NCBI GenBank assembly: GCA_963764195.1
Contig: CAVXRG010000002.1
Coordinates: forward strand, 62,001 to 126,000
Direction: 5' to 3'
DNA: 64,000 nt
DNA from: JBDSSS01 sp963764195
Lineage (GTDB): Bacteria > Actinomycetota > Actinomycetes > Actinomycetales > Dermatophilaceae
Below the pieces are notes generated by a model. It worked only from the letters and a program-made list of their open reading frames with translations, was not told where the DNA came from and did not search any database. Shown in pieces: positions 16,005 through 23,812 of the stretch. Numbering within the stretch: position 1 is the first letter of the stretch; every line of letters starts with the position of its first letter. The position numbers and the translations under genes are program-made.

Positions 16005-17489
16005 TCAGCGGACGCCCTCCCACAGCGCGTAGCGCTCGGCGCGGGGGTTCTCGACCGGACCGTCCTGCTCGCCGAAGACCATGGTCGTGCGACTGGACGT
16101 GTCGTAGGCCGCCCAGCCCGGGTCCGCGTCGCGGATGAACCTCACCCACGTGGCGTGGACGGTGTCCGCCACCGCTTGCGACGCGCCGGGGCCGAGGAGG
16201 TCCTCGGTCTCGGGCTCGGCCAGGGTGTCGAAGACAAAGGGGATCTCCACCGCGTGGGCCGCCCCGAGGGTCCCCTCGCAGGCGAGCGAGCGGTGGTCGA
16301 AGCGGTACATCCACGTCGGCGAACCGGCGACCGCGCGGGCCTCTGCCACCCGGACCGCCGGCACGGCGAAGAACCAGTCCGTCACGAGCGCGGACAGGGC
16401 ATCTCCGGGCGCGGTGCCGGCCGGGGCGTAGGCGGCGGCGGCCGCGGTGGGGTCGAGCCCGTAGGCGTGTGCTCCACCGAGGAAGGCAGCCTCGTCCACG
16501 TGGTCGATGACGCGGTCGGCGACGAGGAAGAGGCGCATCTCCTCGCCGTTGGTCCCGGTCAGCAGTGCGACGTCGGCGCCTGCCCCGGAAGCAATCGCGT
16601 CGAGCGGCGGCCGGGGAAGAACCTCACCGTCGACGGTGGGCATGAAGGGGAGCAGGCTCGCCGTCAGGGCACCCCACCGCTGCACCCGGTCCGGGGCGGT
16701 GCGCACGTCCGCCTGCAGGCGCTGGGCGGCCGCGACCACGTCCTGCGGCGACACCGCGGCGAGCGCCGACCGGGTCGGCTCGACGCCCAGGTCGGCCGCG
16801 AGCCACTCAGTGACGCGGGACGCGACCTCGGGGGGCATCACGTGCGCGGCCGCACCGCTCTCGGTGATCGCCGAGCGGAAGAGCCCCGCCGCCTGGGGCA
16901 TCGACAGCAGGGTCGTCACGCTCATGGCCCCCGCGGACTCACCGCCGACGGTCACCTTCTCCGGATCGCCACCGAACGCGGCGATGTTGTCGCGCACCCA
17001 CGCGAGCGCGGCCAGCTGGTCGAGCAGCCCGAGGTTGCTCGTGCCGTCGGGAGTGTGCAGGAAGCCCTCGGCCTGCAGGCGGTAGTTGATCGTCACGCAG
17101 ACGATGCCGTCCCGCGCGAAGGCAGCGCCGTTGTAGATGCTGCCGGACCCGTTGGTGAACGAGCCACCGTGGATCCAGACGAAGACCGGGAGCCCTGACG
17201 TCGTCGGGTCGGGCGTCCACACATTGAGGTTGAGGCTCTCCTCGCCGGCGATGACCGGGTCGGCGAGCAGGGCGGCATACTGCGGCGGGTAGACAGCCTT
17301 GGGCACGGTGGGACCGAAGGCGGTGGCGTCACGCACGCCGCGCCACGCGGGCGGGTGCGCCGGTGGTTGCATCCGCAGCTCGCCGAACGGTGCGGCGGCA
17401 TAGGGCAGCCCGAGGTAGGCCGCGACTCCCCGGTCCATCCTCCCCACCACCTCGCCCTGCGCGACGGTGACGTGTGGTGCTTCGCTCAC
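16005..17489 (-). CDS. Carboxylesterase/lipase family protein
   Basis: A 494-residue type B carboxylesterase. The oxyanion hole is PVFVWIHGGSF, the nucleophile Ser lies in TVGGESAGAMSV, an acidic member is plausible in GTNGEEMRLF, and the catalytic His is in LGAAHAVEIPFVFDTL. The early GRMDRGVAAYLGLPYAAAPFGELR and EESLNLNVWTP are family-typical. There is no signal peptide, so it is probably cytoplasmic. GTG 17489 follows gggag and is preferred over the upstream open frame. It lies downstream of pgi on the same strand with a 70-bp gap. Substrate is unknown (aryl, aliphatic or drug-like esters). Confidence 0.92.
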   Translation of the reverse strand: MSEAPHVTVAQGEVVGRMDRGVAAYLGLPYAAAPFGELRMQPPAHPPAWRGVRDATAFGPTVPKAVYPPQYAALLADPVIAGEESLNLNVWTPDPTTSGLPVFVWIHGGSFTNGSGSIYNGAAFARDGIVCVTINYRLQAEGFLHTPDGTSNLGLLDQLAALAWVRDNIAAFGGDPEKVTVGGESAGAMSVTTLLSMPQAAGLFRSAITESGAAAHVMPPEVASRVTEWLAADLGVEPTRSALAAVSPQDVVAAAQRLQADVRTAPDRVQRWGALTASLLPFMPTVDGEVLPRPPLDAIASGAGADVALLTGTNGEEMRLFLVADRVIDHVDEAAFLGGAHAYGLDPTAAAAAYAPAGTAPGDALSALVTDWFFAVPAVRVAEARAVAGSPTWMYRFDHRSLACEGTLGAAHAVEIPFVFDTLAEPETEDLLGPGASQAVADTVHATWVRFIRDADPGWAAYDTSSRTTMVFGEQDGPVENPRAERYALWEGVR

Positions 17490-17559
17490 TGCTGCTCCCT
17501 TGCAGTCGGATGGCTCACTTCGTGGCCGGCGCTCGCGGCCGGACTGGGACGGGACTCCG

Positions 17560-19233
17560 CTACCGCTCGCGGTGGGCGAGGTAGTAGCGCACGAGCGACT
17601 GGGTCGAGGCATCCTGCTCGGCGAGGGCGCCCTCGTCTCCGCCGACGGCGGGCGTCACCTGCTTGGCGAGCTGCTTGCCGAGCTCGACGCCCCACTGGTC
17701 GAAGCTGTCGATGCCCCAGACGACGCCCTGGGTGAAGGTGATGTGCTCGTAGAGCGCGATGAGCTGGCCGACGACCGACGGCGTCAGGGCCGGGGCCATG
17801 ATCGAGGTGGTCGGGCGGTTGCCACTGAAGACTCTGGCCGGGACGATCGCCTCGTCCGTGCCCTCGGCCCGGACCTCGTCGGCGGTCTTGCCGAAGGCGA
17901 GCGCCGCGGTCTGCGCGAAGAAGTTGGCGAGGAACAGCTCGTGGACGTCGGCGTCGCCGTCGACGAGCGGGTTGGCCGGGGTCGCCACGGCGATGAAGTC
18001 GGCGGGGATGAGCCGGGTCCCCTGGTGGATCAGCTGGTAGAACGCGTGCTGGCCGTTCGTGCCGGGCTCGCCCCAGAAGACCTCGCCGGTGTCGGTCGGG
18101 ACCGGGCTGCCGTCGTAGCGCACGCTCTTGCCGTTGCTCTCCATCGTCATCTGCTGGAGGTAGGCCGGGAAGCGGTGGAGGTACTGGGCGTAGGGCAGCA
18201 CCGCATGGCTGGCCGCGTCGTGGAAGTTGACGTACCAGACGTTGAGCAGGCCCATCAGCGCCGGCACGTTCTCGACGACCGGGGTCTCGACGAAGTGCTT
18301 GTCGATGGCGTGCATGCCGCCGAGGAACTCCGCGAAGCGGGTCTTGCCGACGGTCACGGCCAGCACCGTGCCGATGGCCGACCCGACCGAGTAGCGGCCG
18401 CCGACCCAGTCCCAGAAGCCGAAGGCGTTCGCCGGGTCGATACCGAAGTCGGCGACCTTGTCGAGGGCCGTCGAGACCGCGACGAAGTGCTTGGCGATGG
18501 CCTCGGCCGAGGACTCGTCGGAGCCGTCGACGGCCCCGGATGCCCGCAGGCCGTCGAGCAGCCACGACCGGCAGAGGCGTGCGTTGGTCAGGGTCTCGAG
18601 GGTGGTGAAGGTCTTGGACGCGACGATGAACAGGGTCGTCTCGGGGTCGAGCCCCTTCGTCTTCTCGGCGACGTCGGTGGGGTCGATGTTGGAGATGAAG
18701 CGGGCCGTGAGGCCGTCCTTGACGTAGGGCTGGAGCGCCTCGTAGACCATGACCGGCCCGAGGTCGGAGCCCCCGATGCCGATGTTGACGACCGTCTCGA
18801 TGGGCTTGCCGGTGGCGCCGACCCACTCGCCACCGCGCACCTTGTCGGCGAAGGCGTAGACCTTGGCCAGCTCCTCGTGGACGAGGTGGACGACGTCCTC
18901 ACCGTCGACCTCGACGTGCGCACCGGCCGGAGCACGCAGCGCCGTGTGCAGCACGGCCCGGTCCTCGGTGACGTTGATCTTCTCCCCCGCGAACATCGCG
19001 TCGCGTCGCTCCGTGAGGCCGACCTCGTCGGCGAGGTCGACGAGGGCGGCGAGCACGTCGTCGTCGACGAGGTTCTTCGACAGGTCGACGTGGAGCTCGG
19101 CGGCGCGGTGGGTCATCCGATCGACCCGGCCCGCGTCGTCGGCGAACGCCGTCCGCAGGTCGATCGTCCGCTCCGTGAGCTCGGTGAGCCGGGCCCAGGC
19201 GGCGGTGCTCGTGGGGTCGATCGGTGTGCTCAT
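17560..19233 (-). CDS. pgi: Glucose-6-phosphate isomerase
   Basis: A 557-residue glycolytic enzyme interconverting glucose 6-phosphate and fructose 6-phosphate. Signatures: NIGIGGSDLGPVMVYEAL, the phosphate-binding IVASKTFTTLETLTNA, the catalytic region FWDWVGGRYSVGSAIG, NGQHAFYQLIHQGTRLIPADF and the C-terminal SFDQWGVELGKQLA. Length matches the long bacterial/eukaryotic form. ATG 19233 (MSTPIDPTSTAAW) is clear. Together with gnd at 4.3-5.8 kb, the window covers two reactions of central sugar metabolism, but the two genes are not in one operon. Confidence 0.97.
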   Translation of the reverse strand: MSTPIDPTSTAAWARLTELTERTIDLRTAFADDAGRVDRMTHRAAELHVDLSKNLVDDDVLAALVDLADEVGLTERRDAMFAGEKINVTEDRAVLHTALRAPAGAHVEVDGEDVVHLVHEELAKVYAFADKVRGGEWVGATGKPIETVVNIGIGGSDLGPVMVYEALQPYVKDGLTARFISNIDPTDVAEKTKGLDPETTLFIVASKTFTTLETLTNARLCRSWLLDGLRASGAVDGSDESSAEAIAKHFVAVSTALDKVADFGIDPANAFGFWDWVGGRYSVGSAIGTVLAVTVGKTRFAEFLGGMHAIDKHFVETPVVENVPALMGLLNVWYVNFHDAASHAVLPYAQYLHRFPAYLQQMTMESNGKSVRYDGSPVPTDTGEVFWGEPGTNGQHAFYQLIHQGTRLIPADFIAVATPANPLVDGDADVHELFLANFFAQTAALAFGKTADEVRAEGTDEAIVPARVFSGNRPTTSIMAPALTPSVVGQLIALYEHITFTQGVVWGIDSFDQWGVELGKQLAKQVTPAVGGDEGALAEQDASTQSLVRYYLAHRER

Positions 19234-19388
19234 CAGCTCATCTCCCGTGTGTCCGCGTGCCCGGACGGCCGGTGGCCGTGGGCCTTGTTGCAGCCTAACG
19301 ACGCCCGTACCCCTCGGCGGCCCAGGGCCACCGGCGTCTGCTCAGTCCTCTTTCAGTCATCGGTTCAGCCATCGAGTCGACCACCGGG

Positions 19389-19676
19389 TCAGCCGTCGAT
19401 CTCGAGGTGCACGTCCACGAGGTCGCCGAGGTCGACCCCCTCCTGGCGTCGGACGAGGACCTTGACCGGCAGGACGTAACCGCCGTCTTTGGGCCACAAC
19501 GCGGTCCGCCACCACGTGCCACCCACCCGCGCGATGACCGGGACCATCCCGTAGCCGTAGGTGACGGCGCGCGACGCGACCTCGAGGTCGGCGCACGCCT
19601 CGTCCGGCACGGTGACGAAGTGGTAGGGCGAGGGGCCGCGCCAGTGCCACATCTCGCCGGTGAAGTCCCAGGCCAC
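19389..19676 (-). CDS. DUF1905 domain protein
   Basis: A 95-residue protein starting at GTG 19676: AWDFTGEMWHWRGPSPYHFVTVP, followed by GYGMVPVIARVGGTWWRTALWPKDGGYVLPVK and DLGDLVDVHLEI. This is the DUF1905 pattern, a small beta-barrel-like domain of unknown function sometimes fused to YdeI-like proteins. It lies 40 bp from the downstream end of the alpha/beta hydrolase gene, on the same strand. No function is assigned. Confidence 0.85.
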   Translation of the reverse strand: MAWDFTGEMWHWRGPSPYHFVTVPDEACADLEVASRAVTYGYGMVPVIARVGGTWWRTALWPKDGGYVLPVKVLVRRQEGVDLGDLVDVHLEIDG

Positions 19677-19716
19677 GGGCTCAGGCTACGCATGACGGGG
19701 GGCCGCGGACCCCCCC

Positions 19717-20418
19717 TCAGCGGCGCGTCTCGGCGATCAACAGGTCGGCGAGCGTCTCGGGGACGGTGACCTGGGGCCAGTGGCCGGAGTCGATGTCGAC
19801 GAGCTCGAGATGTCGGGCCCGGCCCAGCTCGGGCAACTCCCCCTCGTCGATCCAGGCCCGGAGCTCGTCCGGTGAGAACTCGGGGCAGATCGCCGTCGCG
19901 GGCACGTCGTAACGGCGGTCGTCGGAGAGGTGGACCGTGCCGGTCATCACCCCGAGCGGGGTCGGGACGAAACCCTCGAGCAGGCGCTGCTTCGTCGCGT
20001 CGTCGATGTCGCGGCTGTCCGGGCCCTCGAAGGCGTCCCACCCCGGGAAGGGCACCCCGGCGCCGTCGGCCTCGAGCCCGCGCATGAACTGCTCCCCGTC
20101 AGCGGAGGGGAAGCCCCCGATGTAGACGACGCGAGCGACCTCCTCGGGCCGGGCGTCGACGGCGCAGGCGACGAGCGCGCTCGCTGCGGAGTGGCCGACG
20201 AGCAGCACCGGGCCACCCGAGGCATGGGCCGCGTCGACCGCGGCCACGACCGCGGCCACATGGTCCTCCAGCGTGATGGCCGACCGGTCTGACTGCGGTG
20301 ACTCGAGACCGGGCAGGGTCAGCGCGGTCACCTCGTGGCCGGCCGCCCGCAGCCGGTCTGCCACCGGGTCCCACGATCCGCCGTCGAGCCAGAGTCCGGG
20401 AACAAGGACGATCTCCAT
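19717..20418 (-). CDS. Alpha/beta hydrolase
   Basis: A 233-residue alpha/beta fold hydrolase. MEIVLVPGLWLDGGSWDPV supplies the oxyanion-hole loop, VLLVGHSAASALV is the nucleophile elbow and DIDSGHWPQVTVPETLA carries the catalytic His. ATG 20418 follows ggagg and gives the classical start at the first strand; the longer form from 20457 is disfavoured. The substrate is not predictable. It is in the same orientation as DUF1905 downstream and the kinase-like gene upstream. Confidence 0.9.
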   Translation of the reverse strand: MEIVLVPGLWLDGGSWDPVADRLRAAGHEVTALTLPGLESPQSDRSAITLEDHVAAVVAAVDAAHASGGPVLLVGHSAASALVACAVDARPEEVARVVYIGGFPSADGEQFMRGLEADGAGVPFPGWDAFEGPDSRDIDDATKQRLLEGFVPTPLGVMTGTVHLSDDRRYDVPATAICPEFSPDELRAWIDEGELPELGRARHLELVDIDSGHWPQVTVPETLADLLIAETRR

Positions 20419-20511
20419 GCCAACCTCCACCGCGTCGCGTTCAGGGTCGGTCCCCACGCTAGACCGGCGCGCCGACAGCGCGGCGGCGGAGCACCCGACC
20501 CCTTCAGCCGG

Positions 20512-21372
20512 CTACCGGAGGGCGTCGGCGATCATCCGGTGGCCCTGCGCCTCGAAGGCCTCGTCGCCGACCCGATGGGCCCACGCAGCCGTCCCGATGG
20601 CCTCGCGCACCCGGGTGCGGTGCCACGCCTCGGGCTCGCGCGGGTCGGACCCGTAGCCGTCGAGGAAGGCCGCCTCGAGAGTCGGGTCACGGCGGAAGTC
20701 CTGGGCCGCGAGCCGGGTGAGGTCGGTCATCGCGGGGCGCAGGGCGGCCCGGCCCAGGTCGATGACCCGCACCTCGCCGTCGTGCACGAGCCAGTTGCGA
20801 GGCTGCCAGTCGCCGTGGGTCGGCACGGTCACCGTCGGCGGCGTCTCCCATCCGGAGATCTCGTCCCTGAGCCGCCCGGTGAGGTCGGGCGCGATCCGGT
20901 GCGGCCCGGACAGCCACGCCAGCGCCTTGTCGTTCTCCCGCCGCTCGTGGTCCGCGTCCACGTCGCTCGTCTGACCGTGGAACGCAGAGAGCAGCTCCCC
21001 CGCCTGGCGGTAGGTCTCGGGGTCGTCGGCCGCACCGGTCCCGAGCACGAGCTCGCCCGGGAGGAACCGGGTCACGAGCACCTTCGCCCCGAGGTCGGCG
21101 AACTCGAGCAGGGGCGCGCGGCCGAGGCCCGTCCACGGCCGGAGCCAATGGAGGTGGGCGTGGACCTCCCGGGCGATGTGGGTGTCGTCGGGTCCCCCGG
21201 CCTTGACGATGAACCGGGCTCCCCCCGAGACGATCTCGAGGACCGTCGTCGCCACGAGGCCCCAGCCGTGGTCCCGCACGACGGCCGCCCCCGGCAACCA
21301 CCCAGCGAGCAGCCGGCGCTGGTCGTCGGTCAACGCCTCGAGGCCGCGACGGTCACCGAGGGCTCTGGTCAT
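20512..21372 (-). CDS. Aminoglycoside phosphotransferase (APH)-family kinase
   Basis: A 286-residue protein-kinase-like small-molecule phosphotransferase. The ATP-site Lys appears in ARFIVKAGG, the catalytic loop is VPTHGDWQPRNWLVHDG (HxDxxxxN), and the metal-binding Asp is in VRVIDLGRA. Family members phosphorylate aminoglycosides, sugars or choline-type compounds; resistance should not be assumed. ATG 21372 is chosen. It is 40 bp downstream of the cyclase-like gene (21413-22369) on the same strand, probably one operon. Confidence 0.88.
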   Translation of the reverse strand: MTRALGDRRGLEALTDDQRRLLAGWLPGAAVVRDHGWGLVATTVLEIVSGGARFIVKAGGPDDTHIAREVHAHLHWLRPWTGLGRAPLLEFADLGAKVLVTRFLPGELVLGTGAADDPETYRQAGELLSAFHGQTSDVDADHERRENDKALAWLSGPHRIAPDLTGRLRDEISGWETPPTVTVPTHGDWQPRNWLVHDGEVRVIDLGRAALRPAMTDLTRLAAQDFRRDPTLEAAFLDGYGSDPREPEAWHRTRVREAIGTAAWAHRVGDEAFEAQGHRMIADALR

Positions 21373-21412
21373 CCGGGGAGCATACGACGTGGGCGGCATA
21401 CCCTCTCCGCGC

Positions 21413-22369
21413 TCAGCGGTCGTGCCAGGCCAACACCCGCAGGGCCTGGAGGGTGACCCACCGGCTGGGCTGACCGGGGCCGTCCTCGAGGTCGAACCAG
21501 GCCTCGCCGGAGTGGACCCGGTCGAGGAGCCACGTGCCGTCGGGCTGCCGCTTCTCACGGACGATCCCCACGGCGTCGTCGAGCCGTGGGTCCGGCTCGC
21601 CGCCGACCCTGCGGAAGTGCTCGAGCGCGCGCAGCACGTCGTGGTGCCAGCGCTGCGGTGAGGCGAACTCGAGGAAGCGGTCGGCGGCGATCTCACCGGT
21701 CGACCTGCGGCGGAAGAGCCCCCGCTCCAGCAGGTACTCCTCCCCCTGTCGGCGGGCGGTGGCGACCTCGACCTCTCCCCCGCGCCGTTCGTACTCGAGC
21801 AGGCCCTCGACGACGCAGGTCGTCGAGTCGAAGGAAGAGACGATCGAGCCGTTCTCGGCCTCGCAGTTCCAGCCGCCGTCGCCCTGCTGGTCGGCAAGGA
21901 GGCGGGCGGCCAGTCCGTCGACGTCGGCGCCGAAGTAGGCGCCGATCGCGAGGGTCCGGCCGTTGATGCAGGCCTCGACCTCGCCGTCGAAGAACGCCTG
22001 GCCGTCGTGCTCCCACCGGCAGTTCTCGGTCACGAGCGACGTCGTCTCCCGCGCCGAGGGCGAGCCCGGGTCGAGGCCGAGGTCGCGAAGGAGCTGCAGG
22101 GTCGGCAGGGTCGAGGTCCACGGCTGCCCGTCGGAGAAGTCCGGCTGGATCCCCGCGCGCCAGTCGTCGGCGACCCGGCGCGGGAAGCAGGCGCCGCCGT
22201 CCCACTGACCGTCGGGGTCGCGCTCGGCCAGCAGCCGCGCACCCCAGCCCTCGGTCTCGACCCGAGACCGCTCCGCGGCCACCTCGTCGGGGGACGCTCC
22301 GGTCAGGTCGGCCAGCACCTGCCACCGCACGCTGGGATCACCCTCGAGCAGCCAGTCCACGACGTCCAT
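21413..22369 (-). CDS. Terpenoid-cyclase-like (alpha/alpha toroid) protein
   Basis: A 318-residue soluble protein with squalene-cyclase/prenyltransferase-like repeat marks: LLAERDPDGQWDGGACF, RLLADQQGDGGWNCEAENG and REKRQPDGTWLLDR, which are QW-like or GxW-type segments of an alpha/alpha-barrel. It lacks an obvious DxDD catalytic motif, so it may not be a cyclase. Similar stand-alone proteins are annotated as hypothetical or prenyltransferase-like. ATG 22369 (MDVVDWLLEGDPSVRWQVLAD) is the start. The first gene of a pair with the APH-family kinase. Confidence 0.78.
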   Translation of the reverse strand: MDVVDWLLEGDPSVRWQVLADLTGASPDEVAAERSRVETEGWGARLLAERDPDGQWDGGACFPRRVADDWRAGIQPDFSDGQPWTSTLPTLQLLRDLGLDPGSPSARETTSLVTENCRWEHDGQAFFDGEVEACINGRTLAIGAYFGADVDGLAARLLADQQGDGGWNCEAENGSIVSSFDSTTCVVEGLLEYERRGGEVEVATARRQGEEYLLERGLFRRRSTGEIAADRFLEFASPQRWHHDVLRALEHFRRVGGEPDPRLDDAVGIVREKRQPDGTWLLDRVHSGEAWFDLEDGPGQPSRWVTLQALRVLAWHDR

Positions 22370-22443
22370 GGGGACCAAGGCTAGGCGCCGGTGCGGACGA
22401 ATGGTGGATCCCACGGGAGTCGCCCGGCCCGAAATGCGTACCC

Positions 22444-22472
22444 TTGTGGTTACGTACCCGACACGGTATCTT
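22444..22472 (+). promoter_or_regulatory. Promoter of the ArsR-SRPBCC operon
   Basis: A -35 TTGTGG (22444-22449) and a -10 TATCTT (22467-22472) are separated by 17 bp, close to the sigma-A consensus. The expected transcription start, 6-7 nt after the -10, falls on the ATG at 22479, predicting a leaderless mRNA. Direct repeats of cgtaccc at 22437-22443 and 22453-22459 overlap the promoter and are candidate operator half-sites for the ArsR product. Confidence 0.65.
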
Positions 22473-22478
22473 TCCGGG

Positions 22479-22796
22479 ATGGACGCGGTACTGCAGGCCT
22501 TGGCCGACCCGAGCCGACGGACGGTGCTACGGATCCTCCGGGACCACCCGGCGAGCGCCGGCGAGCTGGCGGACGCCCTGCCCATCGCCCGGCCGGGGGT
22601 GTCCCGGCACCTGCGCGTCCTCCGGGAGGCCGGGCTCGTCGAGGTCCGCCCGGACGGCCAGCACCGGATCTACAGCCTGCGCCCCGAGGCGCTCGTCGAG
22701 GTGGACGAGTGGCTGGCGGACTACCGCGCGCTCTGGCAGGGCCGGCTGGGCGCCCTGCACACCGAGATCACCCGAGGGAAGAGGGAACGCAGATGA
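22479..22796 (+). CDS. ArsR family transcriptional regulator
   Basis: A 105-residue winged-helix repressor: QALADPSRRTVLRILRDHPASAGELADAL followed by the recognition helix RPGVSRHLRVLREAGLVEVRPDGQHRIYSL. The cysteine metal-site motif ELCVCDL is absent, so it belongs to the branch paired with SRPBCC/AHSA1 genes rather than metal sensors. There is no ribosome binding site before ATG 22479 and the promoter predicts a leaderless transcript. Its TGA overlaps the next gene's ATG (22793-22796), so the pair is translationally coupled. Confidence 0.93.
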   Translation: MDAVLQALADPSRRTVLRILRDHPASAGELADALPIARPGVSRHLRVLREAGLVEVRPDGQHRIYSLRPEALVEVDEWLADYRALWQGRLGALHTEITRGKRERR

Positions 22797-23317
22797 GGAT
22801 CAACGGCACGATGCGAGCGCTCGACGAGACACGTGGCGCGGTGCGGGTCGAGGGGGTCTACGACACCGACATCGACGACCTGTGGCAGGCCTGCACGACA
22901 CGGGAGCGACTGGCGCGCTGGGTCGCCCACGTGACCGGCGACCTGCACGAGGGCGCCACGGCCCACGCCACCTTCACGAGCACGTGGACCGGGCCGGTGC
23001 GGATCGAGGCCTGCGAGGCACCGCACCACCTGCTGCTGACGATGGAGCCGGGCACCGACGACGAGACGACGGTCGAGGCCTGGCTCACCGCCGAAGGGTC
23101 GGGGACGCGGCTGGTCGTCGAGGAGCGGGGCCTGCCGGTCGGCCAGCTGCCCTTCTACGGATCCGGCTGGCAGGTCCACCTCGAGGACCTCACCCGGTCG
23201 CTCGCGGAGGGCGCGCCCGCCCACCCGGAGGGGTGGTCGCCGGAGAGCCCTGCGCCGGCCTGGCAGGAGCGCTGGACCGCGCTGACACCGGCATACCGCG
23301 ACGCGATGACCGACTGA
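22793..23317 (+). CDS. SRPBCC (AHSA1-like) domain protein
   Basis: A 174-residue helix-grip fold protein: VRVEGVYDTDIDDLWQACTTRERLARWVAHVTGDL followed by ECAPHHLLLTME-like strands and a C-terminal helix. SRPBCC/AHSA1 proteins bind hydrophobic ligands or co-regulate with ArsR partners; the ligand here is unknown. It overlaps the ArsR stop by four bases (ATGA). ArsR-AHSA1 pairs are common in actinobacteria; the regulated stimulus is generally undefined. Confidence 0.88.
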   Translation: MRINGTMRALDETRGAVRVEGVYDTDIDDLWQACTTRERLARWVAHVTGDLHEGATAHATFTSTWTGPVRIEACEAPHHLLLTMEPGTDDETTVEAWLTAEGSGTRLVVEERGLPVGQLPFYGSGWQVHLEDLTRSLAEGAPAHPEGWSPESPAPAWQERWTALTPAYRDAMTD

Positions 23318-23419
23318 CGCAGAGCGGCCGAAAATCGCCCGCCGATGAGGGGACCGCGGGCGCCGCGGCTGTGCGAGGATCCGGCAACCCCCTCCACGAG
23401 GCCTTCGAAGGAGATCCGC

Positions 23420-23800
23420 ATGCCCGACGACCCCAGCCACTTCGGCGACATCCCGACCGGCTTTCTCGTCTTCGGCGGGATCGTCGCCGCGATCGTCATC
23501 GTCGTCTTCGCCACCGTCATCATCAAGGGCGTCGGCCAGTGGAGCAGCAACAACGCCTCACCGGTCGTCACCAGCCCGGCCCGCGTCGTCGCACGACGAA
23601 ATGACGTGTCGGGAGGCGGCGGGGAGAGCCACGCGCGAACCGTCTACTTCGCGACGTTCGAGCTGCCCACGGGCGAACGGCAGGAGCTGGCGGTCCCCGC
23701 ACGTGAGTTCGGACTCATCGCGGACGGGGACGCCGGGCAGCTGACCTACCAGGGCACGCGCTTCAAGGACTTCGCCCGGAGCAGCATCTCCAGCCGCTGA
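23420..23800 (+). CDS. DUF2500 membrane protein
   Basis: A 126-residue protein with one N-terminal transmembrane helix (about residues 14-38: TGFLVFGGIVAAIVIVVFAT) followed by a DUF2500 domain with VVTSPARVVARRNDVSGG, YFATFELPTGERQELAVPAREFG and DAGQLTYQGTRFKDF. The domain would sit outside the membrane. ATG 23420 follows gaaggaga, a good ribosome binding site. Function is unknown. It converges with the acyl-CoA ligase gene 12 bp downstream. Confidence 0.9.
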   Translation: MPDDPSHFGDIPTGFLVFGGIVAAIVIVVFATVIIKGVGQWSSNNASPVVTSPARVVARRNDVSGGGGESHARTVYFATFELPTGERQELAVPAREFGLIADGDAGQLTYQGTRFKDFARSSISSR

Positions 23801-23812
23801 CCCATCAACGCC

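Noticed and set aside
20512..21372. Aminoglycoside resistance gene
   Set aside because: Only family membership is supported; nothing indicates a drug substrate.
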